Below, piece by piece: positions 1 through 9,405 of a stretch of 64,000 nucleotides of DNA. Under the pieces are notes generated by a model, which did no database searches, was not told the DNA's origin, and was given only the letters and a program-made list of their open reading frames with translations. This DNA comes from Ralstonia pickettii (GTDB lineage: Bacteria; Pseudomonadota; Gammaproteobacteria; Burkholderiales; Burkholderiaceae). Location of the stretch: contig NZ_CP066772.2 in NCBI RefSeq assembly GCF_016466415.2, positions 744,001 to 808,000 of the forward strand, in the 5' to 3' direction. Every line of letters starts with the position of its first letter. The first letter of the stretch is position 1. The translations under genes and the position numbers were made by a program.

Positions 1-666
1 CGGGCGCCGCATGAGCAGCGTGCCGTCGGTGCGGATCAGCGTGACGGTGGCGTGGGGCCCCAGGTTGATGCCATCGAACAGCCGCCGAAAGTAGTTCAGC
101 CGCAGCGTACCGACCACGATGCCGTTGAATTCGCCGTGCGGGCCGTTCAGGCGCCGGCTGAGTCCCAGCGATCGCTCGAGGCCGTTCGCGCGAGGGATGA
201 ACGGCTCGCTGATATACAGCCCGACGTCGTCGGAGGCTTGATGTACTAGGAAATAATCGCGGTCACCGAGGTAAATGTGCCGGGGCGGCACCGAGTGCGA
301 ATCGATGACCACGTCGCCGGCCTTGTCGGTCACCAGCAGCGAGCCCAGGTCCTGCGCATTGGTCGAACGGTCGAACAGCACGAGCTGGCGAACGTTGGGC
401 GGCAGCGCCAGCATGGCGGGGTCGCGTACGCCGTCGATCACGGCCTGCAGCGAGAGGTCGTACACCTCGATGTTCCGGGCGATGTCGCGCTGCAGGATCA
501 GCGCGAGGTTGTCGGCGGCATCGCGCGCGCGGGCCAGTGCGTCCGAGCGCATTTCCCAGAGCGAGAGCGCGGTCAGCGCGGCCAGCACCAGCGACAGCGC
601 CGACGCGCCGATGATCAGCAGAGAAGGCCGCCGCAGGAGTGCACCAGTGGCGCGCTGTAAAGGCAT
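1..666 (-). CDS. cache-domain membrane signalling protein, probably a diguanylate cyclase (3' part outside window)
   Basis: An open minus-strand frame starts with ATG at 666 and runs without a stop to base 1, giving 222 residues. Residues 1-15 are basic, about 16-37 form one hydrophobic helix, and the rest reads as an extracytoplasmic dCache/PDC sensor: a helical stretch rich in LQRDIARN-type residues, then beta-strand motifs such as VTDKAGDVVIDS, GDRDYFL and LYISEPFI, ending in TLIRTDGTLLMRR. This N-terminal layout is typical of Ralstonia/Burkholderia sensor diguanylate cyclases. The output domain lies beyond the window edge, so GGDEF, EAL or histidine-kinase output cannot be told apart here. 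The sensor call is firm; the output call is inference. Confidence 0.72.
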   Translation of the reverse strand, partial: MPLQRATGALLRRPSLLIIGASALSLVLAALTALSLWEMRSDALARARDAADNLALILQRDIARNIEVYDLSLQAVIDGVRDPAMLALPPNVRQLVLFDRSTNAQDLGSLLVTDKAGDVVIDSHSVPPRHIYLGDRDYFLVHQASDDVGLYISEPFIPRANGLERSLGLSRRLNGPHGEFNGIVVGTLRLNYFRRLFDGINLGPHATVTLIRTDGTLLMRRP

Positions 667-1155
<489 letters not shown>

Positions 1156-1439
1156 AATGCGGACTGCGTGTCAACGAATCGGCTGCTTCAGCCGTATTAC
1201 GTAGGCCGCAAACAACGTGCGAATCCAGCACACGGGCCGTCTGAAGCGCGGGTCGAGAGAAAACCGGCGCGCGCGACAAGCCCGTGCCGGTAGGCCAGGC
1301 TCCAATCAAGACGTCGATACCGTGCGGAGCGTGGTCTTCGGCGGTTTGTCTTGCCGCGCTCTCCCACTTCTTCGGGTCCGGATTCGCATATCGCTTCGAC
1401 CCGGCACTCCGCCAAGCCAGCAGGATTTCGTTTTTCACC

Positions 1440-4073
1440 ATGCCTGACGCCGCGTCCAACGACGCCAGTCCAACATCGCGCCGATCTTCGGCCCGCCCCC
1501 CGCCTGCCGCGCCCGCCACGCCCGTGCGATCCAAATCGGGCCTAGGCCTCGCCGGCTGGATCGTGATCGGTGTGGTGCTCGTGCTGGGCGCGCTGGTTTT
1601 CGACAGCCTGTATGCGCTGCTCGATCACGTGCACTACGCCGATATGGTCGCCGCGCTGCAGGCCACGCCGCGCTCGCACCTGTTGCTCGCCGTGCTGGCC
1701 ACGGGGCTGAGTTACGTCGCCCTGACCGGCTACGACGCGTCCGGCCTGCGCTATGCCGGCGCGCACGTTGCCCCCGCCACGGTCGCCACCACTTCGTTCA
1801 TCGCTTACGCGCTGGGCAACACCATCGGCCTCGGTTCGTTGACAGCCGGGGCGGTGCGCACGCGCCTGTACGCGGCGGCCGGGGTCGACGCCGCCCGCGT
1901 GACGGAGGCGGTTGCGTTTGATGCCGGGGCGCTCGGCGTGCCCACCACCGCCTTTGGCGCAGTCGGGCTGCTCTGGGGCGCGCCGCACATCGCCGCCATT
2001 ACGCATCTGCCGGTGGCATTGCTCGAAGTGGTGGCCTTGCTGGTGCTGGCGGGCGTCGTTGCGTTGCTGCTGCTGTGCATGCGCCAGCGCCATGTGATGC
2101 TCTTCGGCCGCTGGGAGATCCGCCTGCCGCCGCCCGGGTTGGCCGCGCGTCAGTTTGCGATTTCAGCGGCGGACATGATTGCGGCCGCGGCGGCGCTGTG
2201 GGTGCTGATGCCGGCAGGCGCGGTCGACCTGCCGACGTTTGTGGCGTTCTATGCGCTGGCGGTCACGCTGGGCGTGCTGAGCCAGAGCCCGGGGGGCCTG
2301 GGTGTGTTCGAGGCCGTCATCCTGCTTGGCTGCAGCGGCCAGGCGCCGCCGGCCGAGGTGCTGGCCGCGCTGCTGTTCTACCGCGTCATCTATTTCTTGC
2401 TGCCGCTTGTCGTGGCTGCGGCCATGCTCGGCGCGTTCGAGTTGCGCTCGGGCGCCGGGGCGCCGTTCGGCCGCGCTGCGGTCAAGCTGTCGCCAGGGCT
2501 GCTGGCCGCGCTGACGATGGTGGCGGGTGTAATGCTGCTGGTCTCGGGCGTCACCCCTGCCAGCGACGAAGCGGAAGACCTCCTGCGCATGCACGTGCCG
2601 CTGTTCGTGGTCGAAGCCTCGCACATGATCGGCAGCGTGGCCGGGTTCATCATGCTGTTTGTCGCACGCGGGCTGCTGCACCGGCTGGATGCTGCATGGT
2701 GGGCGGCGCTGGTGCTGTCGCTGCTCACCGGCGTGCTGGCGCTGCCCAAGGGCATTGCCGTGTCGGAGATGGCGGTGCTGGTGACCCTGGCGCTGCTGCT
2801 CGTCATCTCGCGCCGGCAGTTTGACCGGCCGTCGTCGCTGTTCTCGCAGCGGTTGGAGGCGGGATGGCTGCTCGCCATGGTCTGCGTGTTTGCGGCGTGT
2901 GTGTGGATTCTCTTCTTCGCCTACCGCGAGGTGGCCTACGCCAACCAGCTCTGGTGGCAATTCACCTTCGACGGGGATGCGCCGCGTTCGATCCGCGCGC
3001 TGATGGCCGTTGCCGTGACGGGGCTCGGCTTCGGCATGTGGCAGCTCTTTCGCAAGGAGCCGGGCGTTACCACCTACCCGAGCGACGAAGAACTCGCCCG
3101 CGCGGCCGAGATCGTCCGCAGGCAGCCCGCCGCCGACGCCACGCTCGCGCTGATGGGCGACAAAAGCCTGCTGTTCTCGCCGTCGGGCAATGCATTCATC
3201 ATGTACGCCAAGCAGGGGCGCTCGTGGGTGGCGCTGTCGGACCCCGTGGGCGCGCAGCAGGAGTGGCCCGAGCTGATCTGGCGCTTTATCGAAATGGCCG
3301 ACGCGCATGGCGGGCGCGCCGCGTTCTACAAGACGCGGCCACAGACGCTGCCGCTGTATCTCGATGCCGGCCTGCGTGCCTACAAGCTGGGCGAAGAGGC
3401 GTATGTGTCGCTGCCCGACTTCAGCCTCAAGGGCTCGCGCCGCGCCAATCTGCGCCATGGCGTGACGCGCGGCGAGCGCGAAGGGCTGTCGTTCGAGATC
3501 ATCCCGACGGCAGACGTGCCGACCGTCCTGGACGAATTGCGGGCCATCTCCGATGAATGGCTGCGCAATCAGAACGCGCGCGAGAAAGGCTTCTCGCTCG
3601 GCGCATTTGACGACCGCTACATCCGCAGCCAGCCCGTGGCCGTGGTGCGCCGCGAGGGCGTCATCGTGGCGTTTGCCACGCTGATGTGCCCCGACGTGCT
3701 GCGCATCGAGGCGAGCGTGGACCTGATGCGCTATCGCAGCGACGTGCCGCCCGGCACGATGGATTTCCTGTTCGGCAAGGTCATCCTCCACTTCCAGGCG
3801 CAGGGGTATCAGCGTTTCGGGCTGGGCATGGCGCCGATGTCCGGCATGGTTGAGCATCAGCTTGCGCCGCGCTGGCACCGCTTCGGACGGATGATGTTCC
3901 GGCATGGTGCGCGCTTCTACAATTTCAGGGGGCTGCGCAATTTCAAGGACAAATTCGAGCCCGTGTGGGAAGCCCGCTACCTGCTCGCACGTGGCGGTAT
4001 CGCGCCGCTGTTCACATTGACGGACGTCGCTGCGCTGATCGGCGGCGGCTTGAAGGGAGTGATCTCCAAATGA
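1440..4073 (+). CDS. mprF: bifunctional lysylphosphatidylglycerol synthetase/flippase MprF
   Basis: An 877-residue inner-membrane protein. After a disordered Pro/Ser/Ala-rich N-terminus of about 35 residues, roughly residues 40-540 contain many hydrophobic helices (MprF/UPF0104-type flippase region, including the segment LSQSPGGLGVFE). The cytosolic C-terminal third is a DUF2156 (GNAT-fold) aminoacyl transferase that moves Lys or Ala from charged tRNA to phosphatidylglycerol; visible segments include SPSGNAFIMYAKQGRSWVAL, RRANLRHGV and RFGLGMAPMSGM. The frame is open further upstream, but ATG at 1440 gives the family-like start. The stop overlaps the start of the acvB/virJ-like gene (ATGA), so the two are co-translated. 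The expected role is reducing surface negative charge against cationic peptides and acid. The amino acid used cannot be read from sequence. Confidence 0.9.
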   Translation: MPDAASNDASPTSRRSSARPPPAAPATPVRSKSGLGLAGWIVIGVVLVLGALVFDSLYALLDHVHYADMVAALQATPRSHLLLAVLATGLSYVALTGYDASGLRYAGAHVAPATVATTSFIAYALGNTIGLGSLTAGAVRTRLYAAAGVDAARVTEAVAFDAGALGVPTTAFGAVGLLWGAPHIAAITHLPVALLEVVALLVLAGVVALLLLCMRQRHVMLFGRWEIRLPPPGLAARQFAISAADMIAAAAALWVLMPAGAVDLPTFVAFYALAVTLGVLSQSPGGLGVFEAVILLGCSGQAPPAEVLAALLFYRVIYFLLPLVVAAAMLGAFELRSGAGAPFGRAAVKLSPGLLAALTMVAGVMLLVSGVTPASDEAEDLLRMHVPLFVVEASHMIGSVAGFIMLFVARGLLHRLDAAWWAALVLSLLTGVLALPKGIAVSEMAVLVTLALLLVISRRQFDRPSSLFSQRLEAGWLLAMVCVFAACVWILFFAYREVAYANQLWWQFTFDGDAPRSIRALMAVAVTGLGFGMWQLFRKEPGVTTYPSDEELARAAEIVRRQPAADATLALMGDKSLLFSPSGNAFIMYAKQGRSWVALSDPVGAQQEWPELIWRFIEMADAHGGRAAFYKTRPQTLPLYLDAGLRAYKLGEEAYVSLPDFSLKGSRRANLRHGVTRGEREGLSFEIIPTADVPTVLDELRAISDEWLRNQNAREKGFSLGAFDDRYIRSQPVAVVRREGVIVAFATLMCPDVLRIEASVDLMRYRSDVPPGTMDFLFGKVILHFQAQGYQRFGLGMAPMSGMVEHQLAPRWHRFGRMMFRHGARFYNFRGLRNFKDKFEPVWEARYLLARGGIAPLFTLTDVAALIGGGLKGVISK

Positions 4074-5836
4074 GTTGGCAAGCACCGCGCACGCAAGAGG
4101 CGCGGCATCGGGGAGTGCTACGCAAAGGCTTGCGTTTGGCCGGGCATGTGGGTGCGGTCGGCATGGTGCTGGCAGCGTCCTGGGCCATCGCCGCCGACGC
4201 TCCTGCGCCTACATCCAAACCGACGCCCGTGCAGGGCGCGGTGCTGATTCCTCCCGTGGGCATGACGGGCGCCAGTGGTGTCGTGGCAGTGCCGCCGCGC
4301 GGTGACATGCCGCCTCGGCTGCAAATGAGCGGGCCGGCCGTGACGGCCAACAAGGCTGCCAACGGCGGCGTGCTGTCGCTGCCGGTGGTGGCGCCCGCTA
4401 CGCCCGCCGCCGCACCGGGCGCGGTCGAGTTCGTCACGCACGGGCGTTTTCGCGATGTGCCGGTCTACAAGCCGAAGGGCGAAATCCGCTCCGTCGTGCT
4501 GATGCTGTCGGGCGATCTGGGCTGGGCGCCCGCCGCATCGCGCATGGCAGAAAGCCTCGCCCAGCAGGGCGCATTGGTGGCAGGCCTGTCGACGCCTGCG
4601 CTGTTCGCCAGCCTGGAGGCAGATCCGGGCGATTGCGCTTTCCCCGATGGCGATCTCGAAAACTTCAGCCGCTTCCTGCAGGCCTACGAAAAGGTACCCG
4701 GCTACTACCCGCCCATCCTCGTTGGCGACAACGAAGGCGGTGCGCTGGCCTACGCCATGATTGCCCAGGCGCGCCCGAACATCTTTGCCGGGGCCATGTC
4801 GATGGAGTTCTGCCCGGTGCTGGAACTGCACAAGCCGCTGTGCAAAGGCGAGGGTGTGCACTTCAGCCGCCGCATGAGCGAGAGCCGCACCACGGCCAAG
4901 CGCGTCAAGCCGCCAGAAAACGCGGGCGTGGTCCTGCTGCCCGCCACGAAGCTGTCTGCGCCGTGGGTGGCGCTGCAATCGTCCGCACCGACGTCGTTTG
5001 CGCGGCGCTCCGGTCCGCTGTGCGAAGCGCGTGCCACGCAAGCCTTCATCGATACGATTTCGGGGGCGCAATCGGTGGCGTTGCCGGCCGCCGCGTCGGC
5101 TGCCAATGCGCCGCCCGTGACCGCCACCGAGCCATTCAAAACCGCCTTCGCCAAGCTTGTCGCGCAGCGCAAAGCACCGCCCCCGCCCCCGCCTGCGGCG
5201 GTTTCCGACTTGCCGATCATCGAGGTGCCCGCGCAGCCCGGTACGTCGTCCGAACTGTTCGCGGTGCTGCTCTCGGGGGATGGCGGTTGGGCAGGGCTGG
5301 ACAAGGAGGTCGCCGCGGCGCTCTCCAAGTCCGGCGTGTCGGTGGTCGGTATCGATTCGCTGCGCTATTTCTGGACGCCGCGCACGCCAGCCTCCGCCGC
5401 CGCAGACATGGACCGCCTCGTGCGCTTTTACGCTGCGCGCTGGAAGAAGCAGAAGGCGTTGCTGATCGGCTATTCGCAGGGCGCAGACGTGCTGCCCTTC
5501 ATCGTCAACCGGTTGCCGGCGGCGTCGCGCGAGCATGTCGCGCTGGCGGTCATGATGGGCCTGGGCAAGCGTGCCGATTTTGAGTTCCACATGACCAACT
5601 GGGTGTCGAGCAGCGCATCCGGCCTGCCAATCCTGCCCGAGGTCCAGAAGCTGCCGGCGGGCCTGGGCATGTGCATCTACGGCAAGGAAGAGAAGGACAC
5701 CAACTGCCCGGGCCTGGACCCGAAGCAGGTGCAGCTCGTGAAGCTGCCGGGCGGCCATCACTTTGATGGCGATTACGCCAAGCTCGCGCGCATCATTCTT
5801 GAAGGCGCGCGTGCACCGGGCAACGCCTCGCGCTGA
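4070..5836 (+). CDS. AcvB/VirJ-family periplasmic lysyl-phosphatidylglycerol hydrolase
   Basis: A 588-residue exported protein: a basic then hydrophobic N-terminus ending near AIAADA looks like a signal peptide, followed by a Pro/Ala-rich linker and two VirJ-type alpha/beta-hydrolase halves. The second half carries an intact nucleophile elbow GYSQG (Ser near residue 469) and a late HHFDGDY segment that can supply the catalytic His. In the first half the equivalent elbow is GDNEG, with the Ser lost, so it is probably structural. In Agrobacterium, AcvB hydrolyses lysyl-phosphatidylglycerol and is encoded beside the MprF homologue LpiA. The 4-bp overlap with mprF here supports the same synthesis/degradation pairing. 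ATG at 4070 is chosen by that overlap; an upstream in-frame extension lies within mprF. Confidence 0.85.
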   Translation: MSWQAPRTQEARHRGVLRKGLRLAGHVGAVGMVLAASWAIAADAPAPTSKPTPVQGAVLIPPVGMTGASGVVAVPPRGDMPPRLQMSGPAVTANKAANGGVLSLPVVAPATPAAAPGAVEFVTHGRFRDVPVYKPKGEIRSVVLMLSGDLGWAPAASRMAESLAQQGALVAGLSTPALFASLEADPGDCAFPDGDLENFSRFLQAYEKVPGYYPPILVGDNEGGALAYAMIAQARPNIFAGAMSMEFCPVLELHKPLCKGEGVHFSRRMSESRTTAKRVKPPENAGVVLLPATKLSAPWVALQSSAPTSFARRSGPLCEARATQAFIDTISGAQSVALPAAASAANAPPVTATEPFKTAFAKLVAQRKAPPPPPPAAVSDLPIIEVPAQPGTSSELFAVLLSGDGGWAGLDKEVAAALSKSGVSVVGIDSLRYFWTPRTPASAAADMDRLVRFYAARWKKQKALLIGYSQGADVLPFIVNRLPAASREHVALAVMMGLGKRADFEFHMTNWVSSSASGLPILPEVQKLPAGLGMCIYGKEEKDTNCPGLDPKQVQLVKLPGGHHFDGDYAKLARIILEGARAPGNASR

Positions 5837-5874
5837 TACGCCGGTCCCGGGGCAGACGCGCCTCGCGCACCATC

Positions 5875-7617
5875 CTATGCCTTGGCGTTGTCGACTTGGG
5901 CGCCAGCAGGTGTGCTGGGCGCTGTCGCCAGCGACTGCACACATTCGTCCACGCTCAACTCGTGCAGCATCTCGGGGCGCAGCGTGTCGTCGGTGGCGCG
6001 CTGCAGGACGGTCAGCGCACGCGGCTTGAGCCGCACCAGCATCAGTTGCAGGCCGCGCGCCGCACATTCGGCGGCAAAGACGCGCAGCGCTTCGATGGCC
6101 GAGCCGTCCACGTCCGGCGTTTCTTCCAGGCTCAGCATGATGGCGCGCAGCACGGGCTCGTGCGGTTGTTGGAGCATCGCACGAACCTTGCCGAGCACAC
6201 GTTCGGTGTTGGCGAAGAACAGCGGCACTTCGGGCCGGACGATCAGCACACCGGGCTCGGGCTTGGCCTCCGGGTGCAGAGACACATCGACGAAATCGTG
6301 GCTCTCGCGCAGGCGGCCGAGCACGCTTACGTTGGGCTCGGAAAGCTTGCGCAGGGTGAGCAGCAAGCTCACGCCGATTGCGGCGAGCAACCCGTGCAGC
6401 ACCCCCAGCACCAGCACGGCCAGCAATGCGGCAATCACCACGAGCCGATCGCGGTGCCAGGCCCAGTAAGGTCTGAACACCGCCGGATGCAGCGAGTGGC
6501 TCACCGCAAAGATCACGATGGCCGCCAGCACCGGCTCGGGAATACGCGCGAGCTGCGGCAGGAACAGCCACACGATCAGCGCCACCACGGCCGCCGCGCA
6601 CAGCCCCGAGAACCGCGATTGCGCACCCGCGGCTTCGTTGGCAGACGTAGCGGAATACCCGGCGCCGACGGGCATGCCGTGCAGCAGGCCCGAGAGCAGA
6701 TTCGCACAGCCCAGTGCGACGAGGTCACGGTTGGCGGAGATACTGTCGCCGTGCTTGAGCGCGAAATTGCGGATCGAGCCGTAGGACTCGGCATAGAGGA
6801 TCAGCATGAGCGCGAAACCGAGTTCGGCGCTCTGCATCCATTGCGCGCGGCCCAGGTCGGGTACGCCGAAGCTGATGTTTTGCAGGTCGATATGGCCGAC
6901 CACGGCAATGCCGTGAGCATGCCAGTCGATCCAGTAGCCGGCTGCGATGGCCAGCACGATGACGACCAGCGTGGCCGGAATGCGCCCCCAGCGCCCGAGG
7001 CCGAAGAGCAGCGCGAGTGCGACGGCGCCCAATGCCGTGCTGTACTGGTTGGCGCCAGCCGCGCCGGCAATCAGGTCGAGCGCCACGCGGGGCGTGTCGC
7101 TGTGATGAACGGCCACGTCGAGGATCTTGGGCAACTGCTTGATGGCAATCGTCAGCGCCAGCCCAAACGTGAAACCGCGCAGCACCGGCCGCGCGATGAA
7201 ATCCGACATACCGCCCAGCCGCGCCGCGCCCGCCAGGATGAACAGCACACCCGTCGCGATGATGAGCGCCGCCGCCATCGTGAGTGCCGTCGCACTGCTG
7301 GCGCCGGGCTCCGAGAGCGCCGTCGCAAACAGCACGGCGGCCGACGATGACGTGGCCGAGACAATGGCAAAGCGGCTCGTGCCGAGCAGCGAATAGACCA
7401 CCAGGCCGCACATCAGCGCGATCAGCCCGGCTTGCGGCGGCAGGCTTGCGATGCCCGCATAGGCAACGGCTTCGGGCAGCAACAGACCTGCAATCGAGAA
7501 CCCGGCGATGACGTCGCGCACCACCCGCTGCTGTGGCGGCTGGGGCGGCGCATCCAGCGGGGCGAAACTCTCCGGATGTTGCAGGGCGGTGGCGGGATGT
7601 TCGTTGCTTGGGGGCAT
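5875..7617 (-). CDS. SulP-family anion transporter with C-terminal STAS domain
   Basis: A 580-residue inner-membrane transporter. Residues about 30-430 hold 10-12 hydrophobic helices with SulP features: the opening LLLPEAVAYAGIASLPPQAGL, and GAGYSATSANEAAGAQSRFS in the middle. A cytosolic STAS domain follows (about 440-560), including LSLEETPDVDGSAIEALRVFA. SulP proteins carry sulfate, bicarbonate or dicarboxylates; the substrate cannot be told here. ATG at 7617 is preferred over an in-frame TTG at 7647. It converges on acvB, with 38 bases between the stops, and stands alone. Confidence 0.88.
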   Translation of the reverse strand: MPPSNEHPATALQHPESFAPLDAPPQPPQQRVVRDVIAGFSIAGLLLPEAVAYAGIASLPPQAGLIALMCGLVVYSLLGTSRFAIVSATSSSAAVLFATALSEPGASSATALTMAAALIIATGVLFILAGAARLGGMSDFIARPVLRGFTFGLALTIAIKQLPKILDVAVHHSDTPRVALDLIAGAAGANQYSTALGAVALALLFGLGRWGRIPATLVVIVLAIAAGYWIDWHAHGIAVVGHIDLQNISFGVPDLGRAQWMQSAELGFALMLILYAESYGSIRNFALKHGDSISANRDLVALGCANLLSGLLHGMPVGAGYSATSANEAAGAQSRFSGLCAAAVVALIVWLFLPQLARIPEPVLAAIVIFAVSHSLHPAVFRPYWAWHRDRLVVIAALLAVLVLGVLHGLLAAIGVSLLLTLRKLSEPNVSVLGRLRESHDFVDVSLHPEAKPEPGVLIVRPEVPLFFANTERVLGKVRAMLQQPHEPVLRAIMLSLEETPDVDGSAIEALRVFAAECAARGLQLMLVRLKPRALTVLQRATDDTLRPEMLHELSVDECVQSLATAPSTPAGAQVDNAKA

Positions 7618-7696
7618 GCGGCGCGGTGGTCCGGCTGAAATAGACAACGCCGCGACCCCGGTGGGCCGCGGCGTACGGTTTTGCTACAGGCGCGTC

Positions 7697-8245
7697 TTAT
7701 TTGGTACAGGCCTTGTTGCGGCTCGGGCGCATGCCGGCGGCCTTGGCATCGGCTTCGGTCATGTATTCGCCCTGCTTGGTCTTGCCGTAGTAGCGATCGC
7801 CCGGGCAGTGGTAGACCTTGGTGCTGGCATTGGCCCACACCTTGTCCGGGCCGCCGCCGGGAGCAACGGTGCCTGCGGCGGCCGCGGCAGGCTTGGCGGG
7901 CGTGGCGGCGGCGGGCTTGGCTGCGGGTGCAGGGGCGGGCGCGGCGGCAGGCGCAGCTGGAGCCGCTGCGGCAGGTTTGGCCGGGGCCGGCGCCGCAGGC
8001 GTTGCTGCGGGGGCGGCCGGCGCGGCGGCTGGGGCACCGCCTGCGCTGGCTTTCTTGTCGACTCCACCATGGCCGCGGCAAGCGCCCTTGAGCGTCGCGC
8101 CGCTGTAGGGCGTGCCGTCCTTGCAGACCGCATGAACGGCCGCAGGGGCTGCTGCCGCAGCGGTGGCAGGTGCGGCGGTGCCCTGGGCAAAGGCGGAGCC
8201 CATCACCAGCGCACCCATGGAAAACATCAACGCAGACAGTTTCAT
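7697..8245 (-). CDS. secreted Ala/Pro-rich protein with DUF3761-type domain
   Basis: A 182-residue protein with a clear signal peptide ([20 protein letters not shown], cleavage after AFA). The mature part begins with a small two-Cys module ([19 protein letters not shown]) of the DUF3761 type, then about 70 residues of Ala/Pro/Lys repeats, then a second module ([31 protein letters not shown]) also found in other short exported proteobacterial proteins. The repeat looks like a flexible spacer between two folded ends, possibly spanning the periplasm or cell wall. The role is unknown. It lies just upstream of the SulP gene on the same strand, with about 80 bases between. Confidence 0.75.
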   Translation of the reverse strand: MKLSALMFSMGALVMGSAFAQGTAAPATAAAAAPAAVHAVCKDGTPYSGATLKGACRGHGGVDKKASAGGAPAAAPAAPAATPAAPAPAKPAAAAPAAPAAAPAPAPAAKPAAATPAKPAAAAAGTVAPGGGPDKVWANASTKVYHCPGDRYYGKTKQGEYMTEADAKAAGMRPSRNKACTK

Positions 8246-8453
8246 AGCGAGACCCTCAACGAGGCACGAATATACGTGCGTGACCGATTAACGCTGGCCG
8301 ACAGCGGGCGTTGACCAACCCGAGGGTTTGTCAGAAGACAAACGCTGCAACTTTGATCATTCCGCAACAGTCGGCGACGCCTGGAGGCGCAGACGGCCAA
8401 TGCGGCGCCGGCGCCATCCCAGCATAGGCAACATCAGATGCCCCGGCGAAGTT

Positions 8454-8990
8454 TCAGGCGAATGTGTCGGTGCCCTGCACCAGCCGCCTGGCCAGACGGG
8501 GCTGCCGTAGTTGTTCCAGCCACCATTGGAGTGCGCGGCCTTCACCGTCGCCAACGCCGCTGCGCCAGCCGACGTAGAGCAGGTTCGGCTCGCGTGGATC
8601 GGTAGTGCGCTTTTCAATCAGATCGCCGCGCGCAAGCAGGGATGCGACACGGTGTCTCGGCAGCCAGCCGACGCCCAGGCCGTCGCGCTGGGCCAGTGTC
8701 TTGGCGCGCATGCTGGGCACGGCGAGCGTGGGCTGCCCGCTGAGCATGCCGTAGGCGCGGCCGGCAGTGGTGCGCGCGGAATCGGCCACCACCACGGCGC
8801 GATGCCGGGCGATTTCCTCACGCGTGAGGGGCGCGTCGATGGCTGCCAGCGGATGCCGGGGCGACACGGCAAACACCCATTCCACCACGCCCAGCTCGAA
8901 CCACACGAGGTTGGGAATGGACGGCGGCTCGTTCGTCGCACCAATGACGAGATCGGCTCGGCCGCCGCACAGATCCAGGGCCAGCCGCTG
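8454..8990 (-). pseudogene. LysR-family regulator remnant, effector domain only
   Basis: Reading leftward from about 8990, the frame gives LDLCGGRADLVIGAT, WFELGVVEWVFAVSPRHPLA, LGVGWLPRH and a normal C-terminus, i.e. the substrate-binding domain of a LysR-type regulator (about 175 residues). The N-terminal helix-turn-helix and linker are absent: further upstream the same frame turns into the antisense of a dehydrogenase tail. A regulator without its DNA-binding domain is unlikely to work, so I call it a broken gene. Confidence 0.75.
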
Positions 8991-9107
8991 GGCCATTTTG
9001 GCCGGCCGCAAGAGATTGCGTCGACGGTGCTGCATCGGTCGGCGCCCGGATCGGCCTTCATTGTCGGCACGGAAATCATTGCCGACGGCGGCATGAGCCA
9101 GCCTTAA
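8991..9107 (+). pseudogene. short-chain dehydrogenase (SDR) C-terminal remnant
   Basis: The plus-strand frame reads GHFGRPQEIAST, then APGSAFIVGTEIIADGGMSQP and a stop at 9105-9107. This is the standard tail of a classical SDR (GRPEEIA, then ITGTxxxVDGG). The preceding frame is unrelated, so only about 38 codons survive; the Rossmann GxxxGxG and YxxxK active site are gone. It abuts the LysR remnant directly. Confidence 0.75.
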
Positions 9108-9241
9108 GCCCATCCGCTGGCCGCTCTCACCGGCATGAGCGGGCGGGTTTCACAAGCCCGCTCGCCGTCCCGTCGCGGGCAGCATTTTCGGCGAACAAAC
9201 GGGGGCGCCCACACAAGCGCCTTCTGTTGGACCAACCAAGT

Positions 9242-9370
9242 TCAGAAGTTGTGTGCCACGCGCAATGCCAGTGTGCGGCCGGGCTGAATGGGAATGAAGT
9301 TGCAGGACTGTGCGTTGCCGTACGCCCGGATATTGAAGACGTTGCGCGCGAAGAGATCGAGGCAGACATT
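9242..9370 (-). pseudogene. TonB-dependent receptor C-terminal remnant
   Basis: On the minus strand, from about 9370 to a stop at 9242-9244, the frame reads LDLFARNVFNIRAYGN, then IQPGRTLALRVAHNF and stop. This matches the last beta-strands of a TonB-dependent outer-membrane receptor, including the closing GRT-x-x-L strand and the terminal Phe required for barrel assembly. A stop interrupts the frame just upstream, at 9380-9382, so only about 42 codons remain. It is the third gene tail within 920 bases. Confidence 0.68.
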
Positions 9371-9400
9371 GACAAAATGTCAGTAATTGACGTATCGTCA
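9370..9400. promoter_or_regulatory. two tandem TGAC-N5-GTCA palindromes, probable operator
   Basis: Two 13-bp inverted repeats, TGACAAAATGTCA (9370-9382) and TGACGTATCGTCA (9388-9400), have centres 18 bases apart. The second ends five bases before the ATG of the YheO/DauR-type regulator gene. This is a typical arrangement for an autoregulated operator bound by two dimers; the regulator identity is inferred from position. Confidence 0.6.
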
Positions 9401-9405
9401 GTGCT

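Noticed and set aside
4118-6601. Very long minus-strand open frame opposite acvB
   Set aside because: Composition is Arg/Ala-rich antisense typical of high-GC DNA; acvB on the plus strand has clear family motifs.
8511-8990. Plus-strand open frame upstream of the dehydrogenase tail
   Set aside because: It is antisense to the LysR effector domain, His/Arg-rich and unlike any dehydrogenase; only the part from about 8991 is SDR-like.
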